Below are positions 1 through 8,112 of a DNA stretch of 64,000 bases, one piece after another. The position numbers and the translations under genes are program-made. The notes beneath the pieces were generated by a model, which made no database searches, was not told where the DNA came from, and worked only from the letters and a program-made list of their open reading frames with translations. The number at the start of each line of letters is the position of its first letter. The first letter of the stretch is position 1. Source of the DNA: Chloroflexi bacterium 54-19 (GTDB lineage: Bacteria > Chloroflexota > Chloroflexia > Chloroheliales > Chloroheliaceae). Location: assembly GCA_001898225.1 (NCBI GenBank), contig MKTJ01000036.1:249156-313155 (forward strand), written 5' to 3'.

Positions 1-599
1 TCTAACCGGACGTGGCCGAGCGAGGTATAAAAGACCCGGCCCTTGCCCCACTTGCGCTTCCAGGCTACGGGCATTACGGTGCCGTCAATCCAGTAGGCGT
101 GGTCGCCGTTAAAAGTGGTCGTCGCCAGGACTTCGTTGGAAGGGTCAACGTGCATATAATATTGCTCCGAGTGCATGTTGAAGTCCTGCAACCCCTCCAT
201 AACCGGGTCGTCCGTACGGATGATGTTTACCCGGTAGTCAATGACGTTACCGGGGTGTGCGACCCACTGCCCGCCAACCATAAACTGGTACTCGGTATTG
301 TTACGGAACGAGTCACCCATACAGCCGTGCCAGCCCGCGATTCCTGCCCCGTTCTTGACTGCTTCGAGCAAGCCTTTTTCCTGGGCGTTGGTTATTGTGC
401 CCATGGTCCAGATAGGTACAATCAGGTCGTACTCGCCCATTTTAGCGGTATCGGTATAAATGTCGAGCGTATCGAAGATGTCCACCGAGAACCCGGCATC
501 CTCCAACAGCGGGGCAAAAAGCTCGGTCTCTTTTTTAGGTTCGTGACCTTCCCAACCGCCCCAAACCATCAGGGCCTTTTTCTTTATCGAGGTATCCAA
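1..599 (-). CDS. ThuA-like domain protein, 3' end cut by window edge
   Basis: The minus-strand frame runs from a TTG at 599 to the window edge (199 codons, no stop). It reads [14 protein letters not shown] near the N-terminus, then [26 protein letters not shown] and [13 protein letters not shown], the pattern of the ThuA (trehalose utilisation) family, which has a class I glutamine-amidotransferase-like fold. The TTG is chosen because AGGAG lies 7 nt upstream (607-611) and the next Met is already inside the first conserved strand. It sits 23 nt downstream of the Gfo/Idh/MocA gene, so it is most likely the last visible gene of that operon. ThuA proteins often travel with such dehydrogenases in sugar catabolism; their exact reaction is poorly defined and is not assigned here. 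Confidence 0.85.
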   Translation of the reverse strand, partial: MDTSIKKKALMVWGGWEGHEPKKETELFAPLLEDAGFSVDIFDTLDIYTDTAKMGEYDLIVPIWTMGTITNAQEKGLLEAVKNGAGIAGWHGCMGDSFRNNTEYQFMVGGQWVAHPGNVIDYRVNIIRTDDPVMEGLQDFNMHSEQYYMHVDPSNEVLATTTFNGDHAYWIDGTVMPVAWKRKWGKGRVFYTSLGHVRL

Positions 600-622
600 A
601 AAATTTCTCCTATTTTAGGACT

Positions 623-1774
623 TTAAGAAGCGAAGTCCACCCAGATGCTACCCTTTTGCGAACTTTCGACCACCTTGGTAATAAATTGTAAACCGCGTAA
701 ACCATCGTAGACGGTCGGATAACCGCCCTGTAATGGCTGACCGGCCTGGGCCCGGCGAATATCGGCGATAGCCAGTTTGTAGATATTGGCAAAAGCTTCC
801 AGGAAACCTTCGGGGTGGCCCGGCGGTATCCGCGCCATGGCGTTGGACTCCTCGCTCATGTAGGGCTGGTTAGTCCGCCAGATTTGGATGGGCTGGCCCG
901 GCGTCTTGATAACGAGGTCGTTGGGGTCCATCTGCCGCCATTCAAGACCGGCTTTAGTGCCATAAATCCGAATTGAAAACCTGTTTTCTTCCCCGGCGGC
1001 AATCTGGGAGCAGGTCAGAATGCCTTTCGCGCCGTTTTCCATTCTTAGCAAAATGTTGGCGTCGTCATCGAGGGCGCGGTTAGGGACGAAAGCGGTCAGG
1101 TCGGCACAGAGCGACCCAATTTTCAGCCCCGTGATGTATTCGAGCAGGTTTTCGCCGTGAGTCCCGATGTCACCGATGCTGCCACCCAGGCCCGACCGGG
1201 CCGGGTCGGTCCGCCACTGGGCCTGTTTGTTGCCCTCTTGCTCCTGGGCGGTCATCAACCAGTCCTGGATATATTCGACCAGCACCTTGCGGATTTCGCC
1301 AAGCGCGCCCGACTGCACCAGGTAGCGAGCCTGGCGAACGGTCGGATAACCGGTATAATTGTGGGTCAGGGCGAAGACCAGTTTGCGCTCCTCGACCAGT
1401 TTTACCAGGGCCTGGGCTTCTTCCAGGGTCAACGTCATCGGTTTGTCGCAAACAACCGGGATATTGTTTTCCAGGAAAGCTTTGACCACCGGAAAATGCA
1501 TGTGATTGGGGGTCGCCACGATGGCAAAATCAATACCGTCCGGGCGGGCAGCCTCGGCGGCGGCCATTTCCTGGTAGCTGTCGTAAGAACGGTCCAAAAA
1601 CCAGGCGGCGGCGGAAGCTCTGGCGCGGTCGGGGTCGGAAGAAAGCGCCCCGGCCACTACTGTCGCCTGGCCGTCCAGTTCGGAGGCAATCCGGTGGACC
1701 TTACCGATAAAGGCCCCGGCCCCACCGCCGACTATCCCGGCCCGCAATCTTCTAGAAAACGGTTCTTGCGTCAT
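623..1774 (-). CDS. Gfo/Idh/MocA family NAD(P)-dependent oxidoreductase
   Basis: The 383-aa protein has the family's usual length and two-domain plan. The N-terminal Rossmann fold carries [12 protein letters not shown] (residues 16-27). The EKP-type motif appears as CDKP (110-113), with Lys111 the expected catalytic/cofactor residue. The C-terminal domain contains GDIGTHGEN, whose His is the usual active-site position. The family oxidises or reduces hydroxyl groups of sugars and cyclitols. The start is supported by GAGG 5 nt upstream. It lies between a ThuA-like gene and a TIM-barrel isomerase on one strand, a grouping seen in inositol-like and 3-keto-sugar pathways. The substrate cannot be read from sequence. 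Confidence 0.93.
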   Translation of the reverse strand: MTQEPFSRRLRAGIVGGGAGAFIGKVHRIASELDGQATVVAGALSSDPDRARASAAAWFLDRSYDSYQEMAAAEAARPDGIDFAIVATPNHMHFPVVKAFLENNIPVVCDKPMTLTLEEAQALVKLVEERKLVFALTHNYTGYPTVRQARYLVQSGALGEIRKVLVEYIQDWLMTAQEQEGNKQAQWRTDPARSGLGGSIGDIGTHGENLLEYITGLKIGSLCADLTAFVPNRALDDDANILLRMENGAKGILTCSQIAAGEENRFSIRIYGTKAGLEWRQMDPNDLVIKTPGQPIQIWRTNQPYMSEESNAMARIPPGHPEGFLEAFANIYKLAIADIRRAQAGQPLQGGYPTVYDGLRGLQFITKVVESSQKGSIWVDFAS

Positions 1775-1806
1775 AAAACCTCGTCTTCTTTGACTAAAAT
1801 TTCTAA

Positions 1807-2553
1807 CTACAATTCCTGCAAAGCCTTGTAACTGTCCGTGATGTCGTCAAAAACGATGCGCGGGCGGTCCATTTCCACTACATAGTAGGCGGTGTTTGTG
1901 GTTTCGGCCTGGGCGTAAATTTCCTTCCAGGGCAAAATCCCCTGCCCGACCGGCAAGTCCACCCGGTCTTCGGTCGCAGCCATGTCCTTCATATGAAGGA
2001 GGGGGAAGCGGCCCGGATACTGTTTCAAAAGACCGAGGGCATCGGCACCACCGGTAGTGGCCCAGTAGAGGTCGAGTTCGAGCTTGACCAGTTCCGGGTC
2101 AGTCTGGTTGATGAGGGTTTCGAAAAGAGAAGTGCCTTCTACCTTATCGAACTCGAAAGCGTGGTTGTGGTAGCCGAACTGCAAATTCTCGGCTTTGGCC
2201 TGTTCGCCCAACCGGTTCAGAGTCGCGGCAACTTCTTCCAGTTGGGCGCGGGTCTGGCGGCGGTCAGGGGCCAGGAATGGCACGATGGCGTACTCGCAGC
2301 CGAGGGCGTGCATGTCGGCAAAAGCCTGGGCGGGGTCTGACTCGAAAAGGGCGAACTGGACGTGGGCGCTTTTCGCTTTCAGGCCGTAGTTAGCCAGCCT
2401 CGTGTTGAGTTCGGAGGCGGTCAGCCCGTACAACCCGGCCAACTCGACGTTCCGGTAGCCAATCTCGGCTATCTTTTGAAGGGTGCCGTCCAGGTCTTGC
2501 CCGGCCTTTTCGCGGACGGTATACATTTGTAAAGAAATTTTGTCGTTATCCAT
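1807..2553 (-). CDS. Sugar phosphate isomerase/epimerase (xylose-isomerase-like TIM barrel)
   Basis: A 248-aa protein of the AP-endonuclease-2/xylose isomerase-like TIM-barrel superfamily. Visible family features are the N-terminal LQMYTVRE strand, GYHNHAFEF (metal-binding strand), ELDLYWATTGG and LLHMKDM (His at a metal position), in the usual order. Such proteins isomerise, epimerise or dehydrate sugars and inositol derivatives using a divalent metal. The start has AGAGGA about 10 nt upstream. It lies 32 nt upstream of the Gfo/Idh/MocA gene and is probably co-transcribed with it. A keto-sugar hydrolase or isomerase role is possible from context but not shown. Confidence 0.9.
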   Translation of the reverse strand: MDNDKISLQMYTVREKAGQDLDGTLQKIAEIGYRNVELAGLYGLTASELNTRLANYGLKAKSAHVQFALFESDPAQAFADMHALGCEYAIVPFLAPDRRQTRAQLEEVAATLNRLGEQAKAENLQFGYHNHAFEFDKVEGTSLFETLINQTDPELVKLELDLYWATTGGADALGLLKQYPGRFPLLHMKDMAATEDRVDLPVGQGILPWKEIYAQAETTNTAYYVVEMDRPRIVFDDITDSYKALQEL

Positions 2554-2768
2554 TAGAAAATAGTCCTCTTCTTAAATCAGAAATCGTCGTTGAACGTTTG
2601 CCCGTAAAGGGCCCGTCAAACGTTGAACGTGTAAAACCATTTTTAAATGGTCTGGTGCAAATTCAAAGTGTGGCGCAAGATAAAGGCGGCTTACTGCCCA
2701 GTTCGCTCCTGGCGGTAAGCCTGCCTGGTATCGAAATTACGTTTTACGTTCAACGTTTAATGTTTTCG
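2554..2768. repeat. Intergenic palindromic element (copy A of a dispersed repeat)
   Basis: This 215-nt gap between two TIM-barrel genes holds several inverted repeats. AACGTTTG (2593-2600) pairs with CAAACGTT (2617-2624), enclosing CCC-gtaaa-GGG. ACCATTT pairs with AAATGGT near 2636-2651. GGCTTAC (about 2687) pairs with GTAAGCC (about 2714). The GTTGAACG word occurs twice at the left end and as its complement near 2748-2755. Similar words recur at 11221, 30262 and 41886, so it looks like a dispersed element rather than a gene-specific leader. No ORF is seen in it. Confidence 0.55.
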
Positions 2769-3818
2769 TTATACTAGCCCCAAAATCTTCCGGTTGGTCG
2801 CCTCGTCGGAAGCGCCACCCGCGAAATCGTCAAAGGCGTGGGTCGGCGGAGTGATGAGCATCTCTTTGATGAAGGCGGCTCCTTCACGAGCACCCTGCTC
2901 GGAGTCCTTCAAAACATCTTCCCATTCGAGGACCGCCCAGCCTTTGTAACCGTACTGGGTCAGCTTCGAGAAAATCTTTTTGAAATCAACCTGCCCATCA
3001 CCCAGGCTGCGGAAGCGACCGGGCCGGTCCGCCCAGTCCTGGTAGCCCGCGTAGACCCCGGCGCGGGGCGAGGGGTTGAACTCGGCATCTTTGACGTGGA
3101 AGGCTTTGATGTAATCCTTGTAAACGTCGATGTAGCCAACATAGTCAAGTTGTTGCAGGACGAAATGGGAGGGGTCGTACAGGATGTTGACCCTGGGATG
3201 GTTGCCGGTGGCGGCCAGGAATCGCTCGAAAGTAATCCCGTCGTGCAAATCTTCGCCGGGGTGGATTTCAAAGGCGAGGTCTACACCGTACTCTTCCGCC
3301 GCGTTCAGGATGGGCTGCCAGCGCCGGGCGAGTTCCTTAAAGCCAAGTTCGACCAGGCCACCGGGCCGCTGGGGCCAGGGGTAGAAGGTGTGCCAGAGCA
3401 ACGCGCCGGAAAAAGTCGGCATGACGGTCAGACCCAGGTTGTGAGACGCCTTTACAGCCAGAATCATCTGGTCAACGGCCCACTCGGTGCGCGCTTTGGG
3501 GTCGCCGTGGAGTTTGGCGGGGGCAAAGGCGTCAAAGAGAATATCGAAAGCCGGGTGGACCGCTACCAGTTGGCCGCGCAGGTGGGAGGCCAGTTCGGTA
3601 ATCGCCAGGCCGTTGGTGCGGCCTTTGAGTTCGTCGCAGTAATCTTTTGACTCAGCAGCCTTTTCCAGGTCAATCAGGCTGGCCGCATCAACCGGAATCT
3701 GGACTCCGACAAAGCCAAGTGACTTGGCCCAGGCCGTTATATTTTCGAGGGTATCAAAGGGAGGTTCCGTTCCGGCATATTGGGCTAGAAACAACGCCGG
3801 TCCTTTTATTTGTGCCAT
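2769..3818 (-). CDS. Sugar phosphate isomerase/epimerase (xylose-isomerase-like TIM barrel)
   Basis: The 349-aa protein starts at the ATG at 3818, which has GAGGAG just upstream; the frame extends to 3857 without a better start. Family features are FVGVQIPVDAA, LAFEIHPGEDLHDG (metal-binding Glu and His region), NILYDPSHFVLQQ, AFHVKDAEF and WAVLEWED, spaced as in the larger TIM-barrel sugar isomerase group that acts beside Gfo/Idh/MocA enzymes. It is the first gene of the minus-strand sugar cluster, divergent from the AraC regulator at 3970. A 215-nt palindromic element separates it from the next gene, so later genes may have their own transcript. Confidence 0.9.
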   Translation of the reverse strand: MAQIKGPALFLAQYAGTEPPFDTLENITAWAKSLGFVGVQIPVDAASLIDLEKAAESKDYCDELKGRTNGLAITELASHLRGQLVAVHPAFDILFDAFAPAKLHGDPKARTEWAVDQMILAVKASHNLGLTVMPTFSGALLWHTFYPWPQRPGGLVELGFKELARRWQPILNAAEEYGVDLAFEIHPGEDLHDGITFERFLAATGNHPRVNILYDPSHFVLQQLDYVGYIDVYKDYIKAFHVKDAEFNPSPRAGVYAGYQDWADRPGRFRSLGDGQVDFKKIFSKLTQYGYKGWAVLEWEDVLKDSEQGAREGAAFIKEMLITPPTHAFDDFAGGASDEATNRKILGLV

Positions 3819-3969
3819 CTTGCTCCTCTCCGTTGCAGGTGTTTCAGGACCAAACACGGTCCTGGCTTTTAATCAATACCGTTCTATTTAAGCCCCGCGG
3901 TGCTATAATGTCTATAAATTATTTGCCCAAAAGTTGACTTATCTGGCTATCATTTCAAAAGGGGCTTGA

Positions 3970-4779
3970 ATGGGAGAGAGAATTCAAGAAGTTTCAGTCC
4001 TGGGCGTTGGCTATTCGTTCCACACCAGGGGACATCACACTATCCAGAGGGATGGCTTGAAAAATTATCTTATAAGGCTGCAAACCGAAGGTCAGGCCCA
4101 GCTTCTGGTCGACAACCAGCTCAAAACCCTGACGGCTGGGGACCTCATGATATACGCGCCGGGGCAACCCTACGAGCTTAAAGTCCTGCCTGTCACAAGG
4201 GACACACTAGCACAATCTGCCAGCGGCGATTACTATGTCTTTTGTGAGGGGCCCTGGATTGACGAATGGTGGAGGAAACAGCCGCGCAATTTCCCTTTTA
4301 GAATTACCCTCGATGAAGGTTTGCTATCTATCTGGCGTTTGTTGATTGCCGAAAAACGGCGGGTCTGGGACGAAATTGACGAGATTTCCGGCAACCACCT
4401 CCGCAGCCTGTGCCTGGCGCTCGACCGCCTGATTCTAACCAGCAGCCAGGACTCCAGGGGCAACGCCGCGATTGCTTATAAGGTCAAGCATTTTATTGAG
4501 CAAAACGCCACGACCAATTTTTCCCTGGAAGAAGTAGCCGAGTACGCCGGGCTGAGTGTCTCGCGGATTGTCCATCTTTTCAAGGCAACTTTCGGCCAGA
4601 CCATTATCGAATATGCCATTGATGTGCGGCTGGCGATTGCCTCAGAGCGGATCAGGCTGACCAGTATGCCGCTCGAACAGGTCGCCGAGACGAGCGGGTT
4701 TCGCAACTACTGCTATTTCAGCCGGATTTTCCGGGCCCGGTACAAGGTTTCACCCCGCCAGTACCGTAACGCCGCTTAA
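3970..4779 (+). CDS. AraC-family transcriptional regulator
   Basis: The 269-aa protein has a cupin-type ligand-binding N-terminus (about 15-100, including LMIYAPGQPYELK) and a C-terminal double helix-turn-helix (about 165-268: SLEEVAEYAGLSVSRIVHLF and EQVAETSGFRNYCYFSRIF). This is the arrangement of sugar-sensing AraC activators. It is transcribed away from the sugar-catabolism genes, with a TATAAT box at 3904-3909 in the shared 151-nt gap, and is the obvious candidate regulator of that cluster. Its stop codon overlaps the stop of the convergent gene at 4776 within one TTAA. Confidence 0.93.
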   Translation: MGERIQEVSVLGVGYSFHTRGHHTIQRDGLKNYLIRLQTEGQAQLLVDNQLKTLTAGDLMIYAPGQPYELKVLPVTRDTLAQSASGDYYVFCEGPWIDEWWRKQPRNFPFRITLDEGLLSIWRLLIAEKRRVWDEIDEISGNHLRSLCLALDRLILTSSQDSRGNAAIAYKVKHFIEQNATTNFSLEEVAEYAGLSVSRIVHLFKATFGQTIIEYAIDVRLAIASERIRLTSMPLEQVAETSGFRNYCYFSRIFRARYKVSPRQYRNAA

Positions 4780-5747
4780 CCAAGCAAGGCCCTAAACCGC
4801 TCCCGCAGAATAGCCTCGGCTTCCTCGCCAAGGCTGGCGACTACTTCGGCGGCAGGGCGGACCCGGTTGACCATTCCTACCGCTTCCCCGGCGTAAATAT
4901 TGGCAACGTTATAATTTTTGGCGGTAACAGCCTGTTTTAACTCGGCCAGGGCCGCCTGGTCCTGCACCAGCGATTGTTCATGCCCATCCCAGCGGTCGGT
5001 AAAATCGTTGCGCAAGGCCCGGCCCGGCATGCTTTCCGGCCAGGGAAGGTTGTTCGCCCGGTCGTAAACCGAGGTCAGGATGGTATCGGTCTCCCTCGCA
5101 GCCAGGACGCGCTGGCGGGCCGCTTCGACGGCGTTGGTTTCGGGGCAGGCCAGAAAAGCCGTCCCCGACCAGATACCAGCGGCCCCCGCCGCCAGGACCG
5201 CCGCCACGCCGCGCCCGGAGGCTACCCCGCCGCTTGCCAGGACTGGCACCCGCACCGCTTCGAGGACCACCTGTAATAGCGGCAGGGTCGCAACCCTTTT
5301 GTTGGTATGGCCGCCCGCTTCGGTCCCCTGGGCTGCCATAAGGTCCACCCCCGCCGCCTCGGCGGCCAGGGCGTCCTCGCGGCTGTGGACCTGGGTCGCC
5401 ACCAGGATACCGGCTTCTTTCAAACGCCCAACATAAGGTGAAATATCCCCGGCGGAAATCGCTACCAGGAAAGGCCGGGCCGCCAGGGTCACTTCAAAAA
5501 GTTGGGGCTCGTTTTCGATAGCCCAACCCAACAGGCCAATCCCGAATTTTAGACCTGGCGCGTCCTGCCGGATAACCGCGACCTCACGCTCGATAAAGTC
5601 CGGGGTATTCCGCCCAACGCCGAGCATACCGAGGCCGCCCGCCTCGGAGACGGCTTTCGCCAGGCGGCCATGCGCGATATAAGCCATCGGGGCATTCAAG
5701 ACCGGGTATTTCAAACCCCATTGTTCGGTCAGAATTGTTCGCAGCAC
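4776..5747 (-). CDS. Nitronate monooxygenase / NPD-type FMN-dependent TIM-barrel enzyme
   Basis: The 323-aa protein matches the nitronate monooxygenase / 2-nitropropane dioxygenase family and the related FabK fold. It has PVLNAPMAYIAHG and GGLGMLGVG near the N-terminus, then AAQGTEAGGHTN (the family's central His-containing loop) and ASGGVASGRGVAA plus GIWSGTAFLACPE for FMN phosphate binding. Such enzymes oxidise alkyl nitronates; some FabK relatives reduce enoyl-ACP. Substrate cannot be separated by eye, and there is no fatty-acid gene nearby, so the nitronate assignment is preferred. It stands alone, convergent with the AraC gene and upstream-to-upstream with the GntR gene. Confidence 0.88.
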   Translation of the reverse strand: MLRTILTEQWGLKYPVLNAPMAYIAHGRLAKAVSEAGGLGMLGVGRNTPDFIEREVAVIRQDAPGLKFGIGLLGWAIENEPQLFEVTLAARPFLVAISAGDISPYVGRLKEAGILVATQVHSREDALAAEAAGVDLMAAQGTEAGGHTNKRVATLPLLQVVLEAVRVPVLASGGVASGRGVAAVLAAGAAGIWSGTAFLACPETNAVEAARQRVLAARETDTILTSVYDRANNLPWPESMPGRALRNDFTDRWDGHEQSLVQDQAALAELKQAVTAKNYNVANIYAGEAVGMVNRVRPAAEVVASLGEEAEAILRERFRALLG

Positions 5748-5848
5748 CCTTTCCCCTCCTTTTTAACTTTTTAGCCTTATGATTTTTCTTATCATTCTAC
5801 AAAATCCTTTCTCCTGGCACATCCGTAGAGCGGCTTAAAAATTGGGTC

Positions 5849-5883
5849 TTTACAAAATTGTAAAATTGGATACAATATCCATC
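5849..5883 (+). promoter_or_regulatory. Promoter of the GntR gene with overlapping 7-bp inverted repeat
   Basis: A -35-like TTTACA (5849-5854), a 16-nt spacer and a -10-like TACAAT (5871-5876) place the transcription start at about 5883-5884, at the ATG of the GntR gene. The -35 lies inside the inverted repeat TTTACAA-AA-TTGTAAA (5849-5864), whose arms match perfectly. That is the size and position expected of an autoregulatory GntR/FadR operator. No Shine-Dalgarno sequence lies between the -10 and the ATG. Confidence 0.55.
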
Positions 5884-6597
5884 ATGGAGACAAAACAAGA
5901 GCTACAACAAGCAGAATTAAACGAATTAGTCCTGCCCGAATTGAAAAACTTCAAGACGACCCCGACCCTGGTCGCGGAGGCGCTCCGCAACGGCATCCTG
6001 AAGGGGGTCATCCGGTCGGGCCAGACCCTGCGCCAGGAAGAACTGGCCGCCACCTTTGGGGTGAGCCGGATTCCGGTGCGCGAGGCCTTTCGCCAGCTTG
6101 AGGCCGAAGGGTTGATAAAAATCTATCCCCACCGGGGCGCGGTCGTCAGCAGCCTGTCGGCTTTCGAGGTGCAGGAGCTTTTCGAAATCCGGGTGCCGCT
6201 CGAAACTACCGCTCTGCGCCTCGCGATACCCAACATGACCGTCCTTGATTTGCAAAAAGCGGCCCGAATTCTCGACCTGGCCGACCGCGAGGAGGCCAGC
6301 GGTCGCTGGGGCGAATTGAACTGGGATTTTCACGCGTCCCTATATGCGCCCGCCGCCCGGCCTCGCCTGCTGGCGATGCTGGTCAACCTGGAACAAAACG
6401 TAGACCGCTATATGCGGCTGGTGCTGACCGGGCTGGACTACCAGCAACATTCCCAGGCCGAACACCGCGAACTGCTGGCGGCCTGCCGGGACAAAGACAT
6501 TGAAAAAGCCGTGGCCCTATTGACCGGGCATATCGAGGCCGCCGGGCAAAAACTGACTGCCTATTTGCGGCAATCCGAGGAACCGAAACCTGTTTAG
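5884..6597 (+). CDS. GntR-family (FadR-type) transcriptional regulator
   Basis: The 237-aa protein has an N-terminal winged helix (RQEELAATFGVSRIPVREAFRQLEAEGLI, about 45-75) and a C-terminal FCD ligand domain (about 100-220) with FEIRVPLETTALRL, WDFHASLY and AEHRELLAACRDKD, where metal-binding His residues are expected. The ATG at 5884 is preferred over an in-frame TTG at 5842 because the promoter's predicted start point falls on it. It precedes the SHMT-like gene by 56 nt on the same strand and probably regulates it and itself. Confidence 0.93.
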   Translation: METKQELQQAELNELVLPELKNFKTTPTLVAEALRNGILKGVIRSGQTLRQEELAATFGVSRIPVREAFRQLEAEGLIKIYPHRGAVVSSLSAFEVQELFEIRVPLETTALRLAIPNMTVLDLQKAARILDLADREEASGRWGELNWDFHASLYAPAARPRLLAMLVNLEQNVDRYMRLVLTGLDYQQHSQAEHRELLAACRDKDIEKAVALLTGHIEAAGQKLTAYLRQSEEPKPV

Positions 6598-6653
6598 ATT
6601 TATATATAGATTGGATTTTTAGCCCGGTAAGGGTAAAAGGAGCAGTTTGAACC

Positions 6654-8042
6654 ATGCTGACCGAAGAAGAAACCGCGCAAGACCCTGCAAAAGAAGAATT
6701 GTTTGAAGTCCACGACCCGGCTATCCTGGGCGCAGCCCGGACCCTGCTTGACAGTTGCAGCACGCCGGAGCAGATGCAGCAAGCCGTCCTCGATGCCGTC
6801 AAACGCAATGAGAAATGGCGCGGCCAGGAATGTATCAACCTGCTGGCCCCGGAAGCACCGACCAGTCCGACCGTCCGCGCCCTGCTATCATCCGAGGTAG
6901 GCACACGCGCCGCCGAGGGACATATCGGCGCGGTCAATCGCTGGTTCGCCGGAACAAAACACATTGACGAAATAGAGTCGCTTTGCGTCGAACTCCTTAA
7001 GAAGCTCTTTAAGGCCAACTACGCAGACCATCGTCTTTGCGCCAGCATGATTGGGAATATGGCCGTCTATACCGCCCTGACCGAACCGGGTGACGTAATC
7101 ATGAGCCTGCCTCAACCGGTAGGAGGCCATTCCAGCAACCGGCCCGACGGCCCGGCAGGGGTACGCGGCCTTAAAATCGTGGATATTCCCTTCGACCAGG
7201 ACGAACTGGTGGTTGACCTCGAAACCTTCCGCAAGGTCGCCCCGCTGGTCCGGCCTAAGGTAGTGGCGCTGGGCGCTTCGATGACCCTCTTTCCTTTCCC
7301 GCTCAAGGAGATGAGCGAAATAGTGGCCGAGTGGGGCGGCAAACTCTTTTTTGATGGGGCGCACCAACTTGGCCTGGTGGCCGGGGGCCAGTTCCAGGAC
7401 CCCCTGCGCGAAGGCGCTGCAGTCATGACAGGGTCGGCGGGCAAGACCTTTAGCGGACCCCAGAGCGGCGTGATGGTCTGGAACGACCCGGCCATTACCG
7501 AAGCGCTAACTACGGCGGTCTTCCCGGTGCTGGCTGCGACTCACCAGGTCAACCGGGTCGCGGCCCTGGCGGCTTCGGCGGCGGAACTGCTGGCTTACGG
7601 CCAGACTTACATGGCCCAAATCGTGACAAACGCCCGCGCCCTGGCCGCGGCCCTGGAAAAACGTGGTATACCGGTGCTGGCCGCGCATAAAGGCTATACC
7701 ACCACTCACCAGGTTATTGCCAACGTGCGGCAGTTCGGCGGGGGCCTGGAAGTGGCCCATCACCTGGCGAAAGCCAACCTGATTACCAACAAAAACCTCA
7801 TTCCCGGTGACTCCCCGGCGGACTGGGACAGGCCAGGCGGTTTGCGTATCGGCACCATCGAAATTACCCGGTTGGGTATGGGTCCGTCCGAGATGGAAAC
7901 AATTGCCGGTTTCATGGCGCGTATCCTGGTAGAGAAAGAAGACCCGGCCCAGGTCGTGAAGGAAGTGGTCGAGTTCCGGGCGGCTTACCAGACCCTTTAC
8001 TACTGTTTCGAAAACGGTCTGCCACCCAACCTCAAAGTCTGA
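6654..8042 (+). CDS. Serine hydroxymethyltransferase-like PLP-dependent enzyme
   Basis: The 462-aa fold-type I PLP enzyme shows a clear SHMT-like layout: CINLLAPEAPTSPTVRAL, HRLCASMIGNMAVYTAL, FPLKEMSEIV, FFDGAHQLGLVAGGQ (cofactor Asp and His) and GSAGKTFSGPQSG with the Schiff-base Lys at residue 264. GGLRIGTIEITRLGM near the C-terminus is the SHMT carboxylate-binding strand. It is diverged from housekeeping GlyA: the active-site loop reads SAGKTFSGPQ rather than the usual TTHKTLRGPR. A catabolic aldolase or alpha-substituted-serine transferase role under the adjacent GntR regulator is therefore likely. AAAGGAG lies about 11 nt upstream of the ATG. Confidence 0.82.
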   Translation: MLTEEETAQDPAKEELFEVHDPAILGAARTLLDSCSTPEQMQQAVLDAVKRNEKWRGQECINLLAPEAPTSPTVRALLSSEVGTRAAEGHIGAVNRWFAGTKHIDEIESLCVELLKKLFKANYADHRLCASMIGNMAVYTALTEPGDVIMSLPQPVGGHSSNRPDGPAGVRGLKIVDIPFDQDELVVDLETFRKVAPLVRPKVVALGASMTLFPFPLKEMSEIVAEWGGKLFFDGAHQLGLVAGGQFQDPLREGAAVMTGSAGKTFSGPQSGVMVWNDPAITEALTTAVFPVLAATHQVNRVAALAASAAELLAYGQTYMAQIVTNARALAAALEKRGIPVLAAHKGYTTTHQVIANVRQFGGGLEVAHHLAKANLITNKNLIPGDSPADWDRPGGLRIGTIEITRLGMGPSEMETIAGFMARILVEKEDPAQVVKEVVEFRAAYQTLYYCFENGLPPNLKV

Positions 8043-8061
8043 AGACCGTCTCTTGCACATA

Positions 8062-8102
8062 AAAAAGACCCAGGTTTCCAAGAAAGGAGCCTGGGTCTTT
8101 TT
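8062..8102. terminator. Bidirectional intrinsic terminator
   Basis: A perfect 13-bp stem, AAAAAGACCCAGG (8062-8074) with CCTGGGTCTTTTT (8090-8102), and a 15-nt loop. T-runs are present on both strands. It separates the convergent SHMT-like and binding-protein genes and serves both. Confidence 0.93.
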
Positions 8103-8112
8103 ACTTAAAAAT

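Noticed and set aside
12..626. Plus-strand 204-aa frame at the left edge
   Set aside because: It lies opposite the ThuA-like gene, whose minus-strand translation has family motifs and a good ribosome site.
2838..3650. Plus-strand 270-aa frame
   Set aside because: Antisense to the TIM-barrel isomerase gene and without motif support.
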